From Przewalskia tangutica (taxonomy: Eukaryota > Streptophyta > Magnoliopsida > Solanales > Solanaceae): a stretch of DNA of 64,000 bases. The notes beneath the pieces were generated by a model. The model saw only the letters and a program-made list of their open reading frames with translations. It was not told where the DNA came from and did not search any database. Below, piece by piece: positions 46,601 to 59,014 of the stretch; within the stretch, counting starts at the first letter, position 1; the number at the start of each line of letters is the position of its first letter. The position numbers and the translations under genes are program-made. The stretch is taken from positions 49,488,388-49,552,387 of the forward strand of contig CM056738.1 of NCBI GenBank assembly GCA_029844215.1. The letters run 5' to 3'.

Positions 46601-47812
46601 AAGAAACTTGAAGTATGTCACAAGAGTTAAGAAACCATTTTTGAAAGAAGAGTAACACTTGGTTTTAAAGGTTTTAAAAAGAGTTATACTAGCTTTATGG
46701 GGAGTTAGGTATAACGTCTTAAGAGAGGTAAAGAAAATGGTTTACTGATTTTAGAAGTTAAGAGACTTGATCTTATAAGATAAGAGACTTAACTTAAGTG
46801 AATTAATATGAGTTTTGTGTGAAACCTCATTCGTGAGTAATGAGTACGTGGTTTTTAAAAGGAATAATGTTTTACTGATTTCGAAAATCAGAATGTGTAT
46901 CGACAAACCACTGCAGCGTTAATAAAGGAAAATGTATTGAATAATGAAGTATTATTAAAACCAGTAGAAACCTCCATCTGCATAGAAGCTAAGATGAGAC
47001 AAAATGATATTACATTTTCTAGATCATGGCTGCTTAATAAGATTGACTATGAACAAGAATAACCTACTCGCCTATGGCATATGTTACTCAATTGTTTTAA
47101 AAAGAGATTAAGACATTGAACTATGAAACTTTTCTAAAAAGAGACTTGCGTAATTGAAATTAGGCAAACTGGAACTTTAGGGAAAAGAAGGGCATTGTGT
47201 TGTCTTAAAATGGTTTAAAACATAAAGTGTTATAACAGCTTTATGGGAAGTTGGTTATAACGACCTTATGAAAACAAAAGAAGGGTTTTTATCATTGGTT
47301 TTAATGTGGTAACTTGACTTTAAAAAGAGAAGTGTTTTGGTCTAAAAAGAAGGCATGGTATTGCCTTAATTGGTTTTAAAAGGGAAAGTATGGAAGTTGT
47401 TTTGGTTTACTTAAAAGATGTAAGTCACTCTATTTTTATACTACGGGTATCGGGTGACTTTTATAAAAGGAATGGATCTCTTTAAAAGGAATTTAACGTA
47501 CGTAGTACTTTAGGGTTAAAACCCGGACTTTGGCATAAAATGAAAGTACTTTGAGTTGTGTATAACTTGCCTATGCTTGTTGTTGTGAAACTTGCCTATG
47601 CTTGTTGTTGTGAAACTTGTCATGCTTGTTGTTGTGAAACTTGCCTATGCTTGTTGTGATAGCCTTTGTTGTGCAAGAATTGTGTTTCTATACTACCGCG
47701 TCTCTCGATGGAGGGTCGGTTGACTTGTTGAGAACTTACTTGGACGTCTTGCGGCGGTGGAGAAATTCCGCAGTGCGTTCTCGCTGATAGTGCTACTTTT
47801 GCTAATCGCTTT

Positions 47813-48075
47813 GGACATACTGACACGATGCGTAGCGCACGGGTATGCTTCCATTTTGATTGCCGCCTTGTTGTTCCCTTTTTGGACATACTGACACGAT
47901 GCGTAGCGCACGGGTATGCTTCTATTTGGAATGCCGTCTTATTGTTTCCCTTTGGACATACTGACACGATGCGTAGCGCACGGGTATGCTTCCATTTGGA
48001 ATGTTGTCTTAGTGTTTCCCTTTGGACATACTGACATGATGCGTAGCGCACGGGTATGCTCCCATTTGGATTGTT
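47813..48075 (+). repeat. 70-71-bp minisatellite, 4 copies (E9 3' LTR)
   Basis: Counterpart of 41929-42190, copy number equal in both LTRs. Confidence 0.92.
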
Positions 48076-48444
48076 GTCTTGTTGCTATCATATCATAGAC
48101 TGCCGGCGGTGAGGAAGGAATTCCACGGGCACGAGTGATGATTTGGAGGCGTGAGTCACGACTTGATATAATCGTTATATATGTATCGTAGTTTGGTTAT
48201 CATACATGTCTCCTGCTTTATTAGACTGCTATGATTTCATTTATAGTACTTTACAGTTTCACATACTTGGTACCTGTTGTACTGACCTCCTTCGGGGGGC
48301 TGCGTTCATGCCGCAGGTAGAGGTACATCAGCTGTCGATCCCCGCTTTTAGGATCACCTTTCAGCGTCTTGGGAAGCTCCGTTCCTTCGGAGGCTTATCT
48401 TTGGTATGTTACCCTGAGTCTGTAGGTTCTCGTACATTCAGGGG

Positions 48445-48469
48445 TATGGCGGGGCCCTGTCCCGTCATA
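48445..48469 (+). other. Conserved LTR hairpin (E9 3' LTR)
   Basis: 10-bp stem TATGGCGGGG / TCCCGTCATA with loop CCCTG; two G-U pairs. The same hairpin occurs in E12 (58990-59014), LTR0 (18940-18963) and the minus solo LTR (52343-52367). It lies in the 3' block of the LTR, so it should be in the element RNA. Confidence 0.6.
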
Positions 48470-48723
48470 GTTGTTGTATAAATCTTAGAGGTCTGTAGCA
48501 CTGGTGTGGGCAGGGTTGTAAGGATTGTAACTGTTCAAAATGTCTTTGTATATATATATGCTAAAAGGCAACCGTTTGGGTTGACCTATTTTCTTTCATC
48601 TTGATCCATGTCTATTTGCATGTCTAAGTTTTTATTTCCGCTGGTTTTTCTCTGATGTTGTATCACTAGGGTGCCCGGGGTAAGGCACCAGTCACGGGCC
48701 CGGGTTCGGGTCGTGACATAAGG

Positions 48724-48908
48724 TCTCCATGGTTATCTGTATTTTATGGCTCAAAATTTTCTCGTCCCCAGACTTACCCTTTTCAACTACCCATGTTTTC
48801 TAATCCACACCTAACACAATGCTATCCGTACATAGCACTCCACATGTATCTACCATAACGACCTAAACAAGTCTCTTAAGGGCTGAAGATATCTCTGTAA
48901 CTACTGCC
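48724..48908 (-). other. E8 filler next to gag
   Basis: Gag-proximal part of the E8 filler, left of gag and right of the E9 insertion; matches the ATATC..TTAAG..GGG start of the filler in other elements. No coding signal. Confidence 0.6.
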
Positions 48909-50292
48909 TCACTTTCCCTTTGCCGCTCTAATCAAATCCCGCTCTGCTGGGCGCATAACTACAGAAGGTGATGAACCAGCCACTGATCCCGAAGGCTGAG
49001 TCGTAACATCCGCGCCACCTCTGGTCGGACAATTCTCGCAAAATGGCCCTGCTGGCCGCAAGCATAACAAGCTATCGAAGTAGTACGACACTCCCCATAA
49101 GAACACCTACCACAACGGCCATACCGAGGTGGGGGTAGCCTCCTCTGGCTAACACCCCTTCCTCTCCGAACCACTGAATTCGCAACTGACCTGGTAGGCT
49201 AAGTCATCCCACATGTATCCCTCCTACTAGGACATTCTCTCCTCACCTGGCCCTGACGACCGCTGGTAAAACAAGCATTAGTAAAAAGACGACATTTCCC
49301 GGGTTGACGTCTACCACATAGTGAACACCGAGGGAAAATTGAATCTGGCTGGCTCGAACTTATGTAAATCTGTAAACCAGAAACCCTGGAGTTCTGACCA
49401 ACTCCTAAATACCCCGAACGTCCTGAAGTCTGTGGAGGGCCACTCTGCACTGGCGGAGGCGCATAACCAGCCTGCTGCTGAAAAGTTCCGCCTCGAAAGT
49501 TACCAAAGGACCGTTCTGGCCCTCTTCTGCTGATCTTGGTTAATTTGTCGATCTCTACGTTCCTCAGTCTGCTGTGCATAAGCCTGTACGTGGGCAGCGT
49601 CTATGCCTGACTGAAGAGTTACTCTTGTACCTCCCTTCACTAGATGATCGTCAAGTCCTGTGACATATCAGTGCACGCTATCCTCCATGTCTGCCACTAA
49701 AGCGGGGACATAACGAGCCAAAGAGTCAAACTCTATACTGTATTCCCGAACCGTCCGCCCGTTCTGCCTCGACATCATAATCTATCTGCCCGAGCTCTCC
49801 TCATCTGCGAGGGCAAGAAGCGTGTAGGAAATGCCTCTAAGGTCTTGATCACTTTCATGATCCGCTGCAACTGTCGAATAAACTCCTGAGGATCTTCCCC
49901 AGTTCTCAATCCATAGAACTCGGGTGGACTGCAACTCAAGAAGTCCCGAAATCTCAACTATCGGATCTAGGGTGAACTACTGGTACTACCGGAACCTCCG
50001 ACTCTCGTCTGTCCTCATTCCTAGCCACAAACCTAGCTAGTAACTGGGCCATCTCCTTGTAACTCATATCCTCGGCTCCTGGTCGTGAAACTGGAGACTC
50101 AGGTATCGTGGTCTCTGCAGATACTGCTGCTGCTCTAAACTCTCCTGGGGCTAGCGGCGTCGCAGAACCCCCCGAATGAAGCACTATCCCAGGTAATGAC
50201 TGGGCCTGTGCCCTCGTAACCCTCTGTATTCTACTCGCAGCTCCCTCTGCTGCCTTGCCCTTCTGGGCTCTGGTTGCCTTGCGTAGAGGCAT
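48909..50292 (-). pseudogene. gag: E8 gag with duplicated zinc-knuckle region, frame-broken
   Basis: Start ATG at 50292 (MPLRKATRAQKGKAAEG). The N-terminal part is open to 49954, then shifts. 49957-49775 holds the core start (EFIRQLQRIMKVIK) with a deletion joining it to FLPSQMRRARADR. Two knuckle regions follow. The first (49579-49199) reads CFTSGRQGQVRREC, with the second Cys changed to Ser and the His to Gln; the second (49174-48959) has CYACGQQGHFAR before a frameshift, then FCENCPTRG and a stop after MRPAERDLIRAAKGK. The first knuckle is dead; the second may have bound RNA before the shift. Confidence 0.82.
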
Positions 50293-50482
50293 AACTAGCA
50301 CATACGAATACGCCAGAGGGAGTCCAACTTATAACACAGCTCTAAGGCACGATCTCAGAGTGAGAAGAATGGAAACCAATCCTAAATATCCTGCGGCCTC
50401 ACGATTATAGGTGTGGTGCACAACACGCCGATAATCAAGACTCTACTAGATACGGTCTGTAGACACTTTCCGAGGATTAACT

Positions 50483-50494
50483 GCTCTGATACCA
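50483..50494 (-). other. E8 primer-binding site (initiator tRNA-Met)
   Basis: The minus strand reads TGGTATCAGAGC exactly, 4 bp from the LTR end. Confidence 0.92.
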
Positions 50495-50498
50495 CTTT

Positions 50499-52098
50499 TG
50501 TCACGACCCGACCCCGGGCCCGTGACTGGTGCCTTACCCCGGGCACCCTAGTGATACAACATCAGAGAAAATCAGCGAAAATAAAAACTTACACATGAAA
50601 CAAGATATACAATAATGAAATAAGAAAACAGGCTAACCAATACGGTTACCTTTCTTGTATATATAAAAAAAACTTGAACAGTTACATCCCTTACAAACCC
50701 TGCCCACAACAGTACTACAGACCTCTAAGAATGTTATAACAACAACGACGGGACAGGGCCCCGCCATACCCCTGAATGTAAGTACCTACAACAACAGGGG
50801 ACTATACGAATAAGCCTCGAGAAACGGAGCTTCCCAAAACGCTGACTGTGATCCTATGGCGAGGATCAACAATCGTGTACCTCTACTGCGGCATGAACGC
50901 GGCCGAAGGAGGTCGATCTGACAAGTACCAAGTATGTGAAATCGTAAATCGAAATAAAATCATAACATTTTAAAACCAATTACAAATACGTTTAACAACG
51001 ATTTAATCGCACATAGTGCCACAACATAAACAAGAGCAAAATAGATATAACGTGGCGGTCTTTTCTAGGCGCTAATGATCGAAGCAAGGCCAATCGCCCA
51101 TAGTATCATTATGCGAGCCTAATCTCGAACTCCGCGATCCGCATAGACCACCTAGGTCCGCGTGAGGTATTCCTCGCATCGGGGTAGCTAACCTCGGCAT
51201 CAACACAGACTCCGCGATCCGCGTAGTCACGCATCGCGTGAGGTATTCCTCGCATCGGCGTAACACACCCGGAGTGATCATCCTGGAACTCCCGCAACTC
51301 CGCATAGGTCACACAGACCCGCATGAGGTATTCCTCGCATCGGGGGTGGCTAGCCCTCGGCTCGTAACAAGTCAGGGGGGTAAGTGATATAATATCAGCA
51401 CAACTGCCTATCGTTAAACAACATAAGCACAACAAGGAAACCCCTTACACAAACGTCACAAGACACTAACACACATAGCGTCATAACATGTTTACTTATC
51501 AAACCAACAAGAAAGTATTACAAGGCTATCACAAGCCAACATAGTCAAGTTACTCACACAAAAGTCACACGATACCCGTAGTATCAAAATAGAGTAAATA
51601 TCTTTTAAGTAAACCAAAACAATTTTCATACCTTCTTTTTAAACCAATCTTAAGACAAAAGCATGCCTTCCTTTTTAAACCATTTTAAGACAAAACCATG
51701 CCTTCCTTTAAAACAAAGACACTTTTTACTTTTTAAAGTCGAGTAGCAATATACTTTTTAAACCAAGTGTCTTACTCTTTTAAAAACAAGTAGCCTATAC
51801 CTTTAAATCAAGTTACTTCTCCTTTCCCAAAATCAAGTTGTTTATAAGTCAAGTCTCTTTACTTCCAAAAATCAGTCTCTAAATCTTTAAATCATATCTT
51901 TTAAGGAAACCAACCTCCAACTTTTAAAATGTCAAGTTATTATTTTAAATCCAATGATAAACCATTCTTTTGTTTTCATAAAGTCGTTATAAATAACTTC
52001 CCATAAAGCTATTATAACACTTTATGTTTTAAACCAACCAAGGACAACTATTCTCATTTTCGAAATCAAGATAACTTTATTCTTTAAAAGACCACACA
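50499..52098 (-). repeat. E8 5' LTR (LTR10), 3' part
   Basis: Terminus TGTCACGACCC at 50499. Contains a CCTCATGCGG-type minisatellite (51130-51360) and an AT-rich middle. Broken at ACACA (52094-52098) by the solo LTR. Confidence 0.9.
51130..51360 (-). repeat. LTR minisatellite of the CCTCATGCGG type (LTR10)
   Basis: Repeated GTGAGGTATTCCTCGCATCG and CTCCGCGATCCGCATAG-like blocks. Confidence 0.75.
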
Positions 52099-55000
52099 TG
52101 TCACGACCCGAACCCGGGCCCGTGACTGGTGCCTTACCCCGGGCACCCTAGTGATACAACATCAGAGAAAAACCAGCGGAAATGAAAACTTAAACATATA
52201 AATAGATATAAATCAAGATGAAAGAAAATAAGCCAACCAAAACGGTTGCCTTTCAGCATTTATATATATAACGACCTTTGAACAGTTACAATCCTTACAA
52301 CCACTTGCGAGTCTCATGCACCTCTAAGATTTTTACAACAACTATGACGGGACAGGGCCCCGCCATACCCCTGAATGTACAAGAACCTATAGACTCAGGG
52401 TAACATACCAAAGATAAGCCTCCGAAGGAACGGAGCTTCCCAACACGCGAAAGGTGATCCTAAAAGCGGGGATCGGCAACGATGTACCTCTACTGCGGCG
52501 TGACGCAGCCGAAGGAGGTCGATCTGAGTACCAAGTATGTGAAAGCGTAAATCAGTAAATGAAATCATAATAGTCTATATAAAGCAGGAGACATGTATGA
52601 TAAACAAACTACAGTAAACAACATAAAAACAGTCATATGAAGTCAGGGACTCACGCCCTCCAAATCATCACTCGTGCGTGGAATTCCTTCCTCATCGGCG
52701 ATCTATGATGTAACAACACGAGTATACATGAACACACGGTCTCACCTGTGTCAATAAAACCGTCGGGGAAAGTATAACTACGGATCCGACCGTACAATAA
52801 TCTTGTACAACCATATCATGAAGGCGACACGCGTGGCAAGTGCACTAGCCTCGCGAGATCCACTGCGTCACGTGGTGGCGGGGGCAAGTGAATCGGCGGG
52901 CACCGATCACAACCGTAGTCACGGCTCCATCCCAACACCGACTCGCGAAGGCGACACGTGGCAAGTACACTAACCTCCACCAGATCCACTGCGTCCACGT
53001 GGCGACGGCAAGTGAATCGGCTGGGCACCCGATCACAACCGTAAGTCACGATACTTGCCGCGCGAAGGCGACACGTGGCAAGTGCAATAACCTATACGGA
53101 TCCACCTGCGTCCACGTGGCGACGGGGCAAGTAAACAGCTACGCGCGATCACAACCGTAAGTCACGATGCTTCGCCATAACCATAATGGTCACGTGTCCA
53201 CATCATCGGTGTAGACATGCCCGTGTAATAATAATAATGGAGCGTGCGTGGAATCTCCGTCACCGCTGTGCGTCCAAGTAAGTTCTCAACAAGTCAACCG
53301 CCTCCATTGAGAGGCGGTAATATAGAAACACAATTCTTGCACAACAAAGACTATCTCAATAAGCATAGGCAAGTCCCAACAACAAGCATAGGCAAGTTAC
53401 ACAACAACAAGCATAGGCAAGTTATACACAACTCAAAGTACTTTCATTTTAAGTCAAAATCCGGTGTTAACCTAAAGTACTACGTCGTTAAATTCCTTTT
53501 AAAGAGATCCATTCCTTTTATAAAAGTCACCCGATACGTAGTATAAAATAGAGTGACTCACATTTTTAGGTAAACCAAAACACTTTCCTTTTCAACCACA
53601 TTCTTTTCCCTAAGGTTCGGTTGCCTAATTTCAATTACTCAAGGCTCTTTATTCTAGAGAAGTTTCATAGTTCAATGTCTTAATCTCTTTTAAAACATTT
53701 GAGTAACATATGCCTTATATGAGTGTAGGTTATTCTTATTCATAATCAATCTTATTAAGCAGCCATGATCTAGGAAATGTAATATCATTTTGTCTCATCT
53801 TAGTTTCTATGCAGATGGAGGTTTCTACTGGTTTTAATAATACTTCATTATTCATTACATTTTCCTTTATTAACGCTGCTGTGGTTTGTCGATACTCATT
53901 CTGATTTCCGAAATCAGTAAAACGTTATTCCTTTTAAAAACCAAGTACTCATTACTCACGAATGAGGTTTCACACAAAATTCATATTCATTTAATTAAGT
54001 TAAGTCTCTTATCTTTTAAGAATAAGTCTCTTAACTTCTAAAATCAGTAAACCATTCTTTTTATCTCTCTTAAGACGCTATACCTAACTTCCCATAAAGC
54101 TAGTATAACTCTTATGTTTTCAAAAACCAAATATTACTCTTCTTTTCAAAAAGGTTTCTTAATTCTTTTGAAATACTTCAAGATTCTTATTATCACACAT
54201 CCAGTCAGTTATAAGTCAAATCAGTTATCTTTTAACACCCACAAAGCATATCTTACTTACATAAAGCTGTTATAACCAACTTCCCATAAAGCCGTTATAA
54301 CACTTTATGTTTTAAACCAATCAAATGCATTTAACACATGTACGTCTACCGTACTACATAGTTATACACATATCATGCTAGAAAAGATAGGAAGAGGTTC
54401 ACATACCTCGCGACGATTATCGACTAATAGTAAAACGCTCCAAGTACCTCAAACCGTCGGCTACACCTTAAGCCAAGCAGCTCACGCCACACGTAGTACT
54501 TCAACCTATAGAGGCCACAAGGCACCTATTAACATCTAGATCTCATCGTAGAATATTCTACAGAAAATTCGGCAGCACCTCCCCCCCCCCGCAATAGCGT
54601 AAATCTCCTCCTCTATCGAGGCCGGTTACCAAGCCAACCAGGGGGGGTTTACACGTCTAACCGGACGTGTACAATTCTACTTCACATTAATGCTACACAA
54701 GTCTACTGTAATACAGTCCTATGTAATTACAGTTCAGTTCTCTTCTTTAAAATTCAGGCTTAAGTCAAAAGACATTGCCGTACAATTATGATTAGTTCTA
54801 TATATAGTATACTTCAACTATATATTCCTACAACATGTAATTTCCAATTACAATAGAAGGTCAAGAGTGTTTACCTCGATAAGCCCAAAATTATCCAAGT
54901 TTATATGTCGATCCTGAGCAAGGTTTAGCTCCTACTCCGAGTGCTCCAATCCGCTCCAAACAACCCTTAGAAGTTCTAACCAACTTCTACTCAAATACTT

Positions 55001-55736
55001 CAACTATCAATGAAGATTTCCTTAGGGTTTCGTTTAGTGGCTATAGGAAAGTATAATAGTATTTTCCGGGCTCTACGTATAGAGGTAACTTTGGAAAGTA
55101 CTACAAGGTATTAGGGCTAAAGTATTTGAGCATTACAACAATACTAGGAGAGTATTTCTATACCACAAAAGGGGGTATTATACGAAAACAACTAGGCTAG
55201 GGGGGGTACCCTCTCGGCCAAGGGCTCTCAAAGGGGGAGGGTGGCGGACGAAACTCAAGAGGGAGGGAGTAGTTTGAGACTTAGAAAGATTGCTCAAGTT
55301 TTGGATGAAGAAAGTCTTCAACTTAGAGGGGTATTTATAGGTCAAGTAAAGGCCAACCAATGGCCAAGATGAAGACAAGTGTGGTGCAAGTGTAGGCTTA
55401 GATTTTAACCATGTGGACCTTATCCATCTACCACAACAACTTGCACAAAATATCCTACCTAACCAAAGCACAAAAAACGTGCCATGCCTTGCCGTCCACT
55501 TTTCACGCCCAATGTGAGGGTCCCGTTGGTCCAAAATGTTTCGTCTCTCGGAAAAATCCGCAAAAATTATAAATGACATAGCCGGAATTTACCCTACGCG
55601 AGTTTAGTAAAACGTTTCGTCGAAAAACGATTCTTTTCGGCACTTGTGCCCAAATTTTTGAACTTTGTCAAATCTTAAGGCTCAAATTAAATACGTACGC
55701 CCTCACGTACATACTCTGGAAATACGGGGTATAACA
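52099..55736 (-). mobile_element. Solo LTR (3.64 kb, minus) with target duplication ACACA
   Basis: Plus strand TGTCACGACCC...GGGGTATAACA flanked by ACACA at 52094-52098 and 55737-55741; no interior. TATA at 55332-55339. The slot minisatellite at 52820-53175 differs from all others. Closest to E9 in the U3 region (GCCCTCACGTACATACTCTGG). Confidence 0.95.
52820..53175 (-). repeat. ~117-127-bp minisatellite, 3 copies
   Basis: Units begin GAAGGCGACACG at 52820, 52947 and 53064 and include CCACGTGGCGACGG and GATCACAACCGTAAGTCACG. Confidence 0.9.
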
Positions 55737-55741
55737 ACACA

Positions 55742-56951
55742 CTCATTACTCATGAATGAGGTTTTACAACTTTTTAACATAATTCAAGTCCTTAACTTTG
55801 GAATCAAGTCAAGGACACAAAAGGAAAATCAAATTCCTTTAAACACACGTGCGTCTACCGCACTATATATATATTACACAATAATCATGCTAGAAAGGAT
55901 AGGAAGAGGTTCACATACCTCGCGACGATTATCGACAATTAGCAAAAATGCTCCAACGTACTATAACCCTGCTAGCCTTTTCCACCATTCAAGTAGAATA
56001 CGCTACTCGTAGTACTTTAACCTATAATGGCCAAAAAACGTCTATTAACTCCTAGATCCCTTCGTAGAACATTTCTAAATACACGGTTCCATATTCTACG
56101 GAAAATTCGGCAGCACCTACCCTCCCGTAACCACATAAATCTCCTCCCCTATCAAGGCCCGCTACCGAGCCAACAACTCCAAGGGGATTATACGTCTAAC
56201 CGGACGTGTACAATTCTGCCTCACAATAATACTACAAGTCTCAGTAAATCTGATCAGATGTAAATCTGATTCAATTCTTTTTAGTCATCCTTCCAATATA
56301 TCTTCTACTAAAAAATTAACTACTACAACATGTAATTTCCAATTACAATAGGGGGATAAAGATCATTACCTCGATAAGCCCAAAATTATCCAAGATTATA
56401 AGTCGATCCTGAGCAACGTTTAGCTCCTATTATGTACGCTCCAAACCGCTCCAAGCAACCCTTAGAAGTTTCTAACAACTTCTCTTATACACTTCAACCA
56501 ACTATGAAGATTTTTCCTAGGGTTTCATTTTTGCGACTAAAGGGATAAAGTTGTATTTCCGGGCTTTTAGTATAAAGATAACTTGAAATACAACAAGGGA
56601 TTTTTGGCTAAGGTATAAGGGAGTATAACAACACTTGAAGAATTCTACTCAAGGTGGGGGGTCTTTGGGCGAGAACTCACTAAGGGGAGGAGAATTTTGC
56701 CTTGGAAACTCTTAAGTGGATGAAGAATAAGTCTTGCACACTGAGGGTATTTATAGGAAATCAATGGCCAAGATCTAGGCAAGTGTGTGGTGTAGATTGG
56801 GGACATGTGGGTGTGGATTCTACCAACCACATGTCCACCACAAAATTGGACAAGTGGCTAGCCACTTGTCCACTACCAACCGCCCAAGCCACGCGTCGCC
56901 GAGCCATTCGGCCAACATGGCCACATGGGGTGACACGTGTCGCCCCACATG
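55742..56951 (-). repeat. E8 5' LTR (LTR10), U3 side
   Basis: Continues LTR10. TATA at 56748-56755, palindrome near 56929-56945. Broken by E12 at ACATG (56947-56951); the first ~650 bp of the LTR should lie beyond E12, outside the window. Confidence 0.88.
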
Positions 56952-57354
56952 TGTTATACCCGTATTTCCGGTATGTGCGTGAGGCGTGCGTGCGAAAGTG
57001 TAGCCTTAAAAGTTTAGGCCTAGGACGTTTTTTGGGCACAACTCACACAAAGAATCGTTTTCCGACGAAACGTTTTACACGACTCGCGTAGGGTAAATTC
57101 CGGCTATGTCATTTCTAATTTTTGCGGATTTTTCCGAGCGACGGAACCTTTTTGGACCAACGAGAGGGTGACACTTGTCACCCTCAAGTGGACGGCCAAG
57201 TGGCCTTTTGCCTTGGACGTTTGAGAGGTTTTTGGGGCTTAAAACATGGACCTTTGTTTGTGGAGTGATTTGAGGAGTAGGTTAGGGGGCACTTGGGCAA
57301 ATCTTGTCCCTCCACTTGCCCCCCACTTGGCTTGATCTTGGCCCTTGGTTTCCC

Positions 57355-57362
57355 TATAAATA
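57355..57362 (+). promoter_or_regulatory. TATA box of E12 LTR
   Basis: TATAAATA followed by CCCC, ~405 bp inside the LTR. Confidence 0.7.
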
Positions 57363-58409
57363 CCCCTCTCTTTGAAGACTTATTCATCACAAATTTCCAA
57401 GTCTAAATCCTCCTTCCCCCTTCCAACAAATTTAAGTTGAAGTTGTTGGAAACTTCTAAGGGTCCTTGGAGCTTTTGGAGCGTACAAATTAGGAGCTAAA
57501 CCTTGCTCCGGATCGACTTATATCTAGGATATTATTGGGCTTATCGAGGTAAATAAACTTGTCCTTCTTTTGTAATTAGAGAATACATACTTAGAAGGAT
57601 ATTACAGAATAGAATTGAACTGTTATCACAGTAGAAGGGTTTAAAAGAAGAATAACCGAACTATACTTACTTAGGACTGTTTTCACAGTAGACTTGAGTA
57701 GCTCACCGGGTAGGGAAGTGCTGCCCGATTTTCCGTAGGATATAGAACCCTCTGCTTAGAACTGTTTACAGAGTAGTCTGAACGTTGATAGACGTGTCTG
57801 ACTATTATAGGCTGATTCTCTGCGCGCGACATATTCAACTTGGCAGGTGGATTTCGCCGAGAAGGTATGTGATTCTTCCTATACCCTGGAGCATGATATT
57901 TTAAATATATATAGTACGGTAGACGTACGTGTGTTAACTGAATAATAACTACGGCAATGTCTTTGACTTAAGCCTGAATAATACTTACGGCAATGTCTCG
58001 CGACTTAAGCCTGAATAATAAGGATCTGAAAGCATTTCAAAAGAATACTGAATCATTTTTAACAGAAGAGAACTAATTGGTTTTTAAACAGGAAGCTTAA
58101 GAAGTTATACTAGCTTTATGGGAAGTTAGGTATAACAACTTAAGAATGATAAAAGGAACAGTTTACTTATGTGTTTATAACAGACTTATATTGATTTATG
58201 GAAAGAATAATAAGATGGTTTGATAAGTAGACAGGATATGATGCTATGTGTGTTAGTGTCTTGTAACGTTTGTATAAGAGGGTATTCTTGTTGTGCTTAT
58301 GTTGTTTAACGATAAGCTGTTATGTTAGTATTATATCACTCACCTCTTGACATAATACAGGGGTTAAGGCCCTCCGTCACGGGGTATACCTCGAGCGATG
58401 CAGTGTGAC

Positions 58410-58630
58410 TATGATGCGAGGACACCTCATGCGGGTCTGTGTGACCTATGCGGAGCTACGAGAGTTCCAAGTTAGTGTGCGGGGTTATACCTCATGTGGT
58501 CTATGTGGTCATGCGGACTACGAGTCCAGGACGATGCCGAGGAGTAGCTACCCTCGATGCGGGGTTATACCCTATGCGGGCCTATGTGAGTGGCCTATGC
58601 GGACTACGGGAGTCCAGGATTAGGCTTGCT
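58410..58630 (+). repeat. LTR minisatellite of the CCTCATGCGG type (E12)
   Basis: Blocks ACCTCATGYGGTC, CTATGCGGAGCTACG and TACCCTCGATGCGGGG repeat with variation. Confidence 0.75.
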
Positions 58631-58989
58631 TAATGATACTATTGGCAATTGGCCCTGCTTCGATCATTCGCAGCCTATAAAAGACACATTACTGATTTAC
58701 CTATTGTTGCTCTTGTTTATGATGTGGCACTATGTGCGGTTACCTTAGTTGTTTCATACATATATATGGCTGATTTTAAAATGATATGTTTTCATTTAAG
58801 TACTTTACAATTTCACATACTTAGTACTGTTGTCGACCTCCTTGAGGCTGCGTTCATGCGCAGTAAGAGGCAGCAGTGCTAGATCCACATCCTTAGGATC
58901 TCTACGTTGGTGTCGGGAGCTCCATCTTCTCCGGAGGCTCTACTTTTGGGTATGATCTCCCTGTTGTAGTTAGTTTTGTACAGTCAGGG

Positions 58990-59014
58990 TATGGCGGGGC
59001 CCTGTCCCGCCATA
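58990..59014 (+). other. Conserved LTR hairpin (E12)
   Basis: TATGGCGGGG / TCCCGCCATA with loop CCCTG. Compared with 48445-48469 a G-U pair has become G-C, so the stem is kept. Confidence 0.6.

Larger units (their letters stand above)
39223..48718 (+). mobile_element. E9: non-autonomous Ty3/gypsy chromovirus element
   Basis: Complete plus-strand element with target duplication TAAGG (39218-39222 and 48719-48723). 5' LTR 39223-42811, interior 42812-45077 (PBS, gag, filler, PPT), 3' LTR 45078-48718. The LTRs are nearly identical outside CG-rich stretches, so the insertion is young. No pol sequence at all. Confidence 0.96.
45078..48718 (+). repeat. E9 3' LTR (3.64 kb)
   Basis: Partner of 39223-42811. 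TATA at 45479-45486, 76-bp repeats at 46330-46600, 70-bp minisatellite at 47813-48075, hairpin at 48445-48469. Ends GGGTCGTGACA then TAAGG. Confidence 0.95.
36312..56951 (-). mobile_element. E8: non-autonomous minus-strand element, split by E9, a solo LTR and E12
   Basis: Minus-strand order: 5' LTR (56951-55742 + 52098-50499, its first bases lying beyond E12), PBS, gag, filler, integrase remnant, PPT, 3' LTR (37684-36312, truncated). The two LTR parts that can be compared (36312-37365 and 55899-56951) are nearly identical. E9 is in the filler; the solo LTR and E12 are in the 5' LTR. Protease, RT and RNase H are absent. Confidence 0.85.

Noticed and set aside
52816..53160. CG-rich frames of 60-90 codons
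   Set aside because: By-products of the 117-127-bp minisatellite in the solo LTR.
56952..57200. Possible host promoter next to a gene
   Set aside because: The TATA box and upstream motifs are those of the E12 LTR; no host exon follows.
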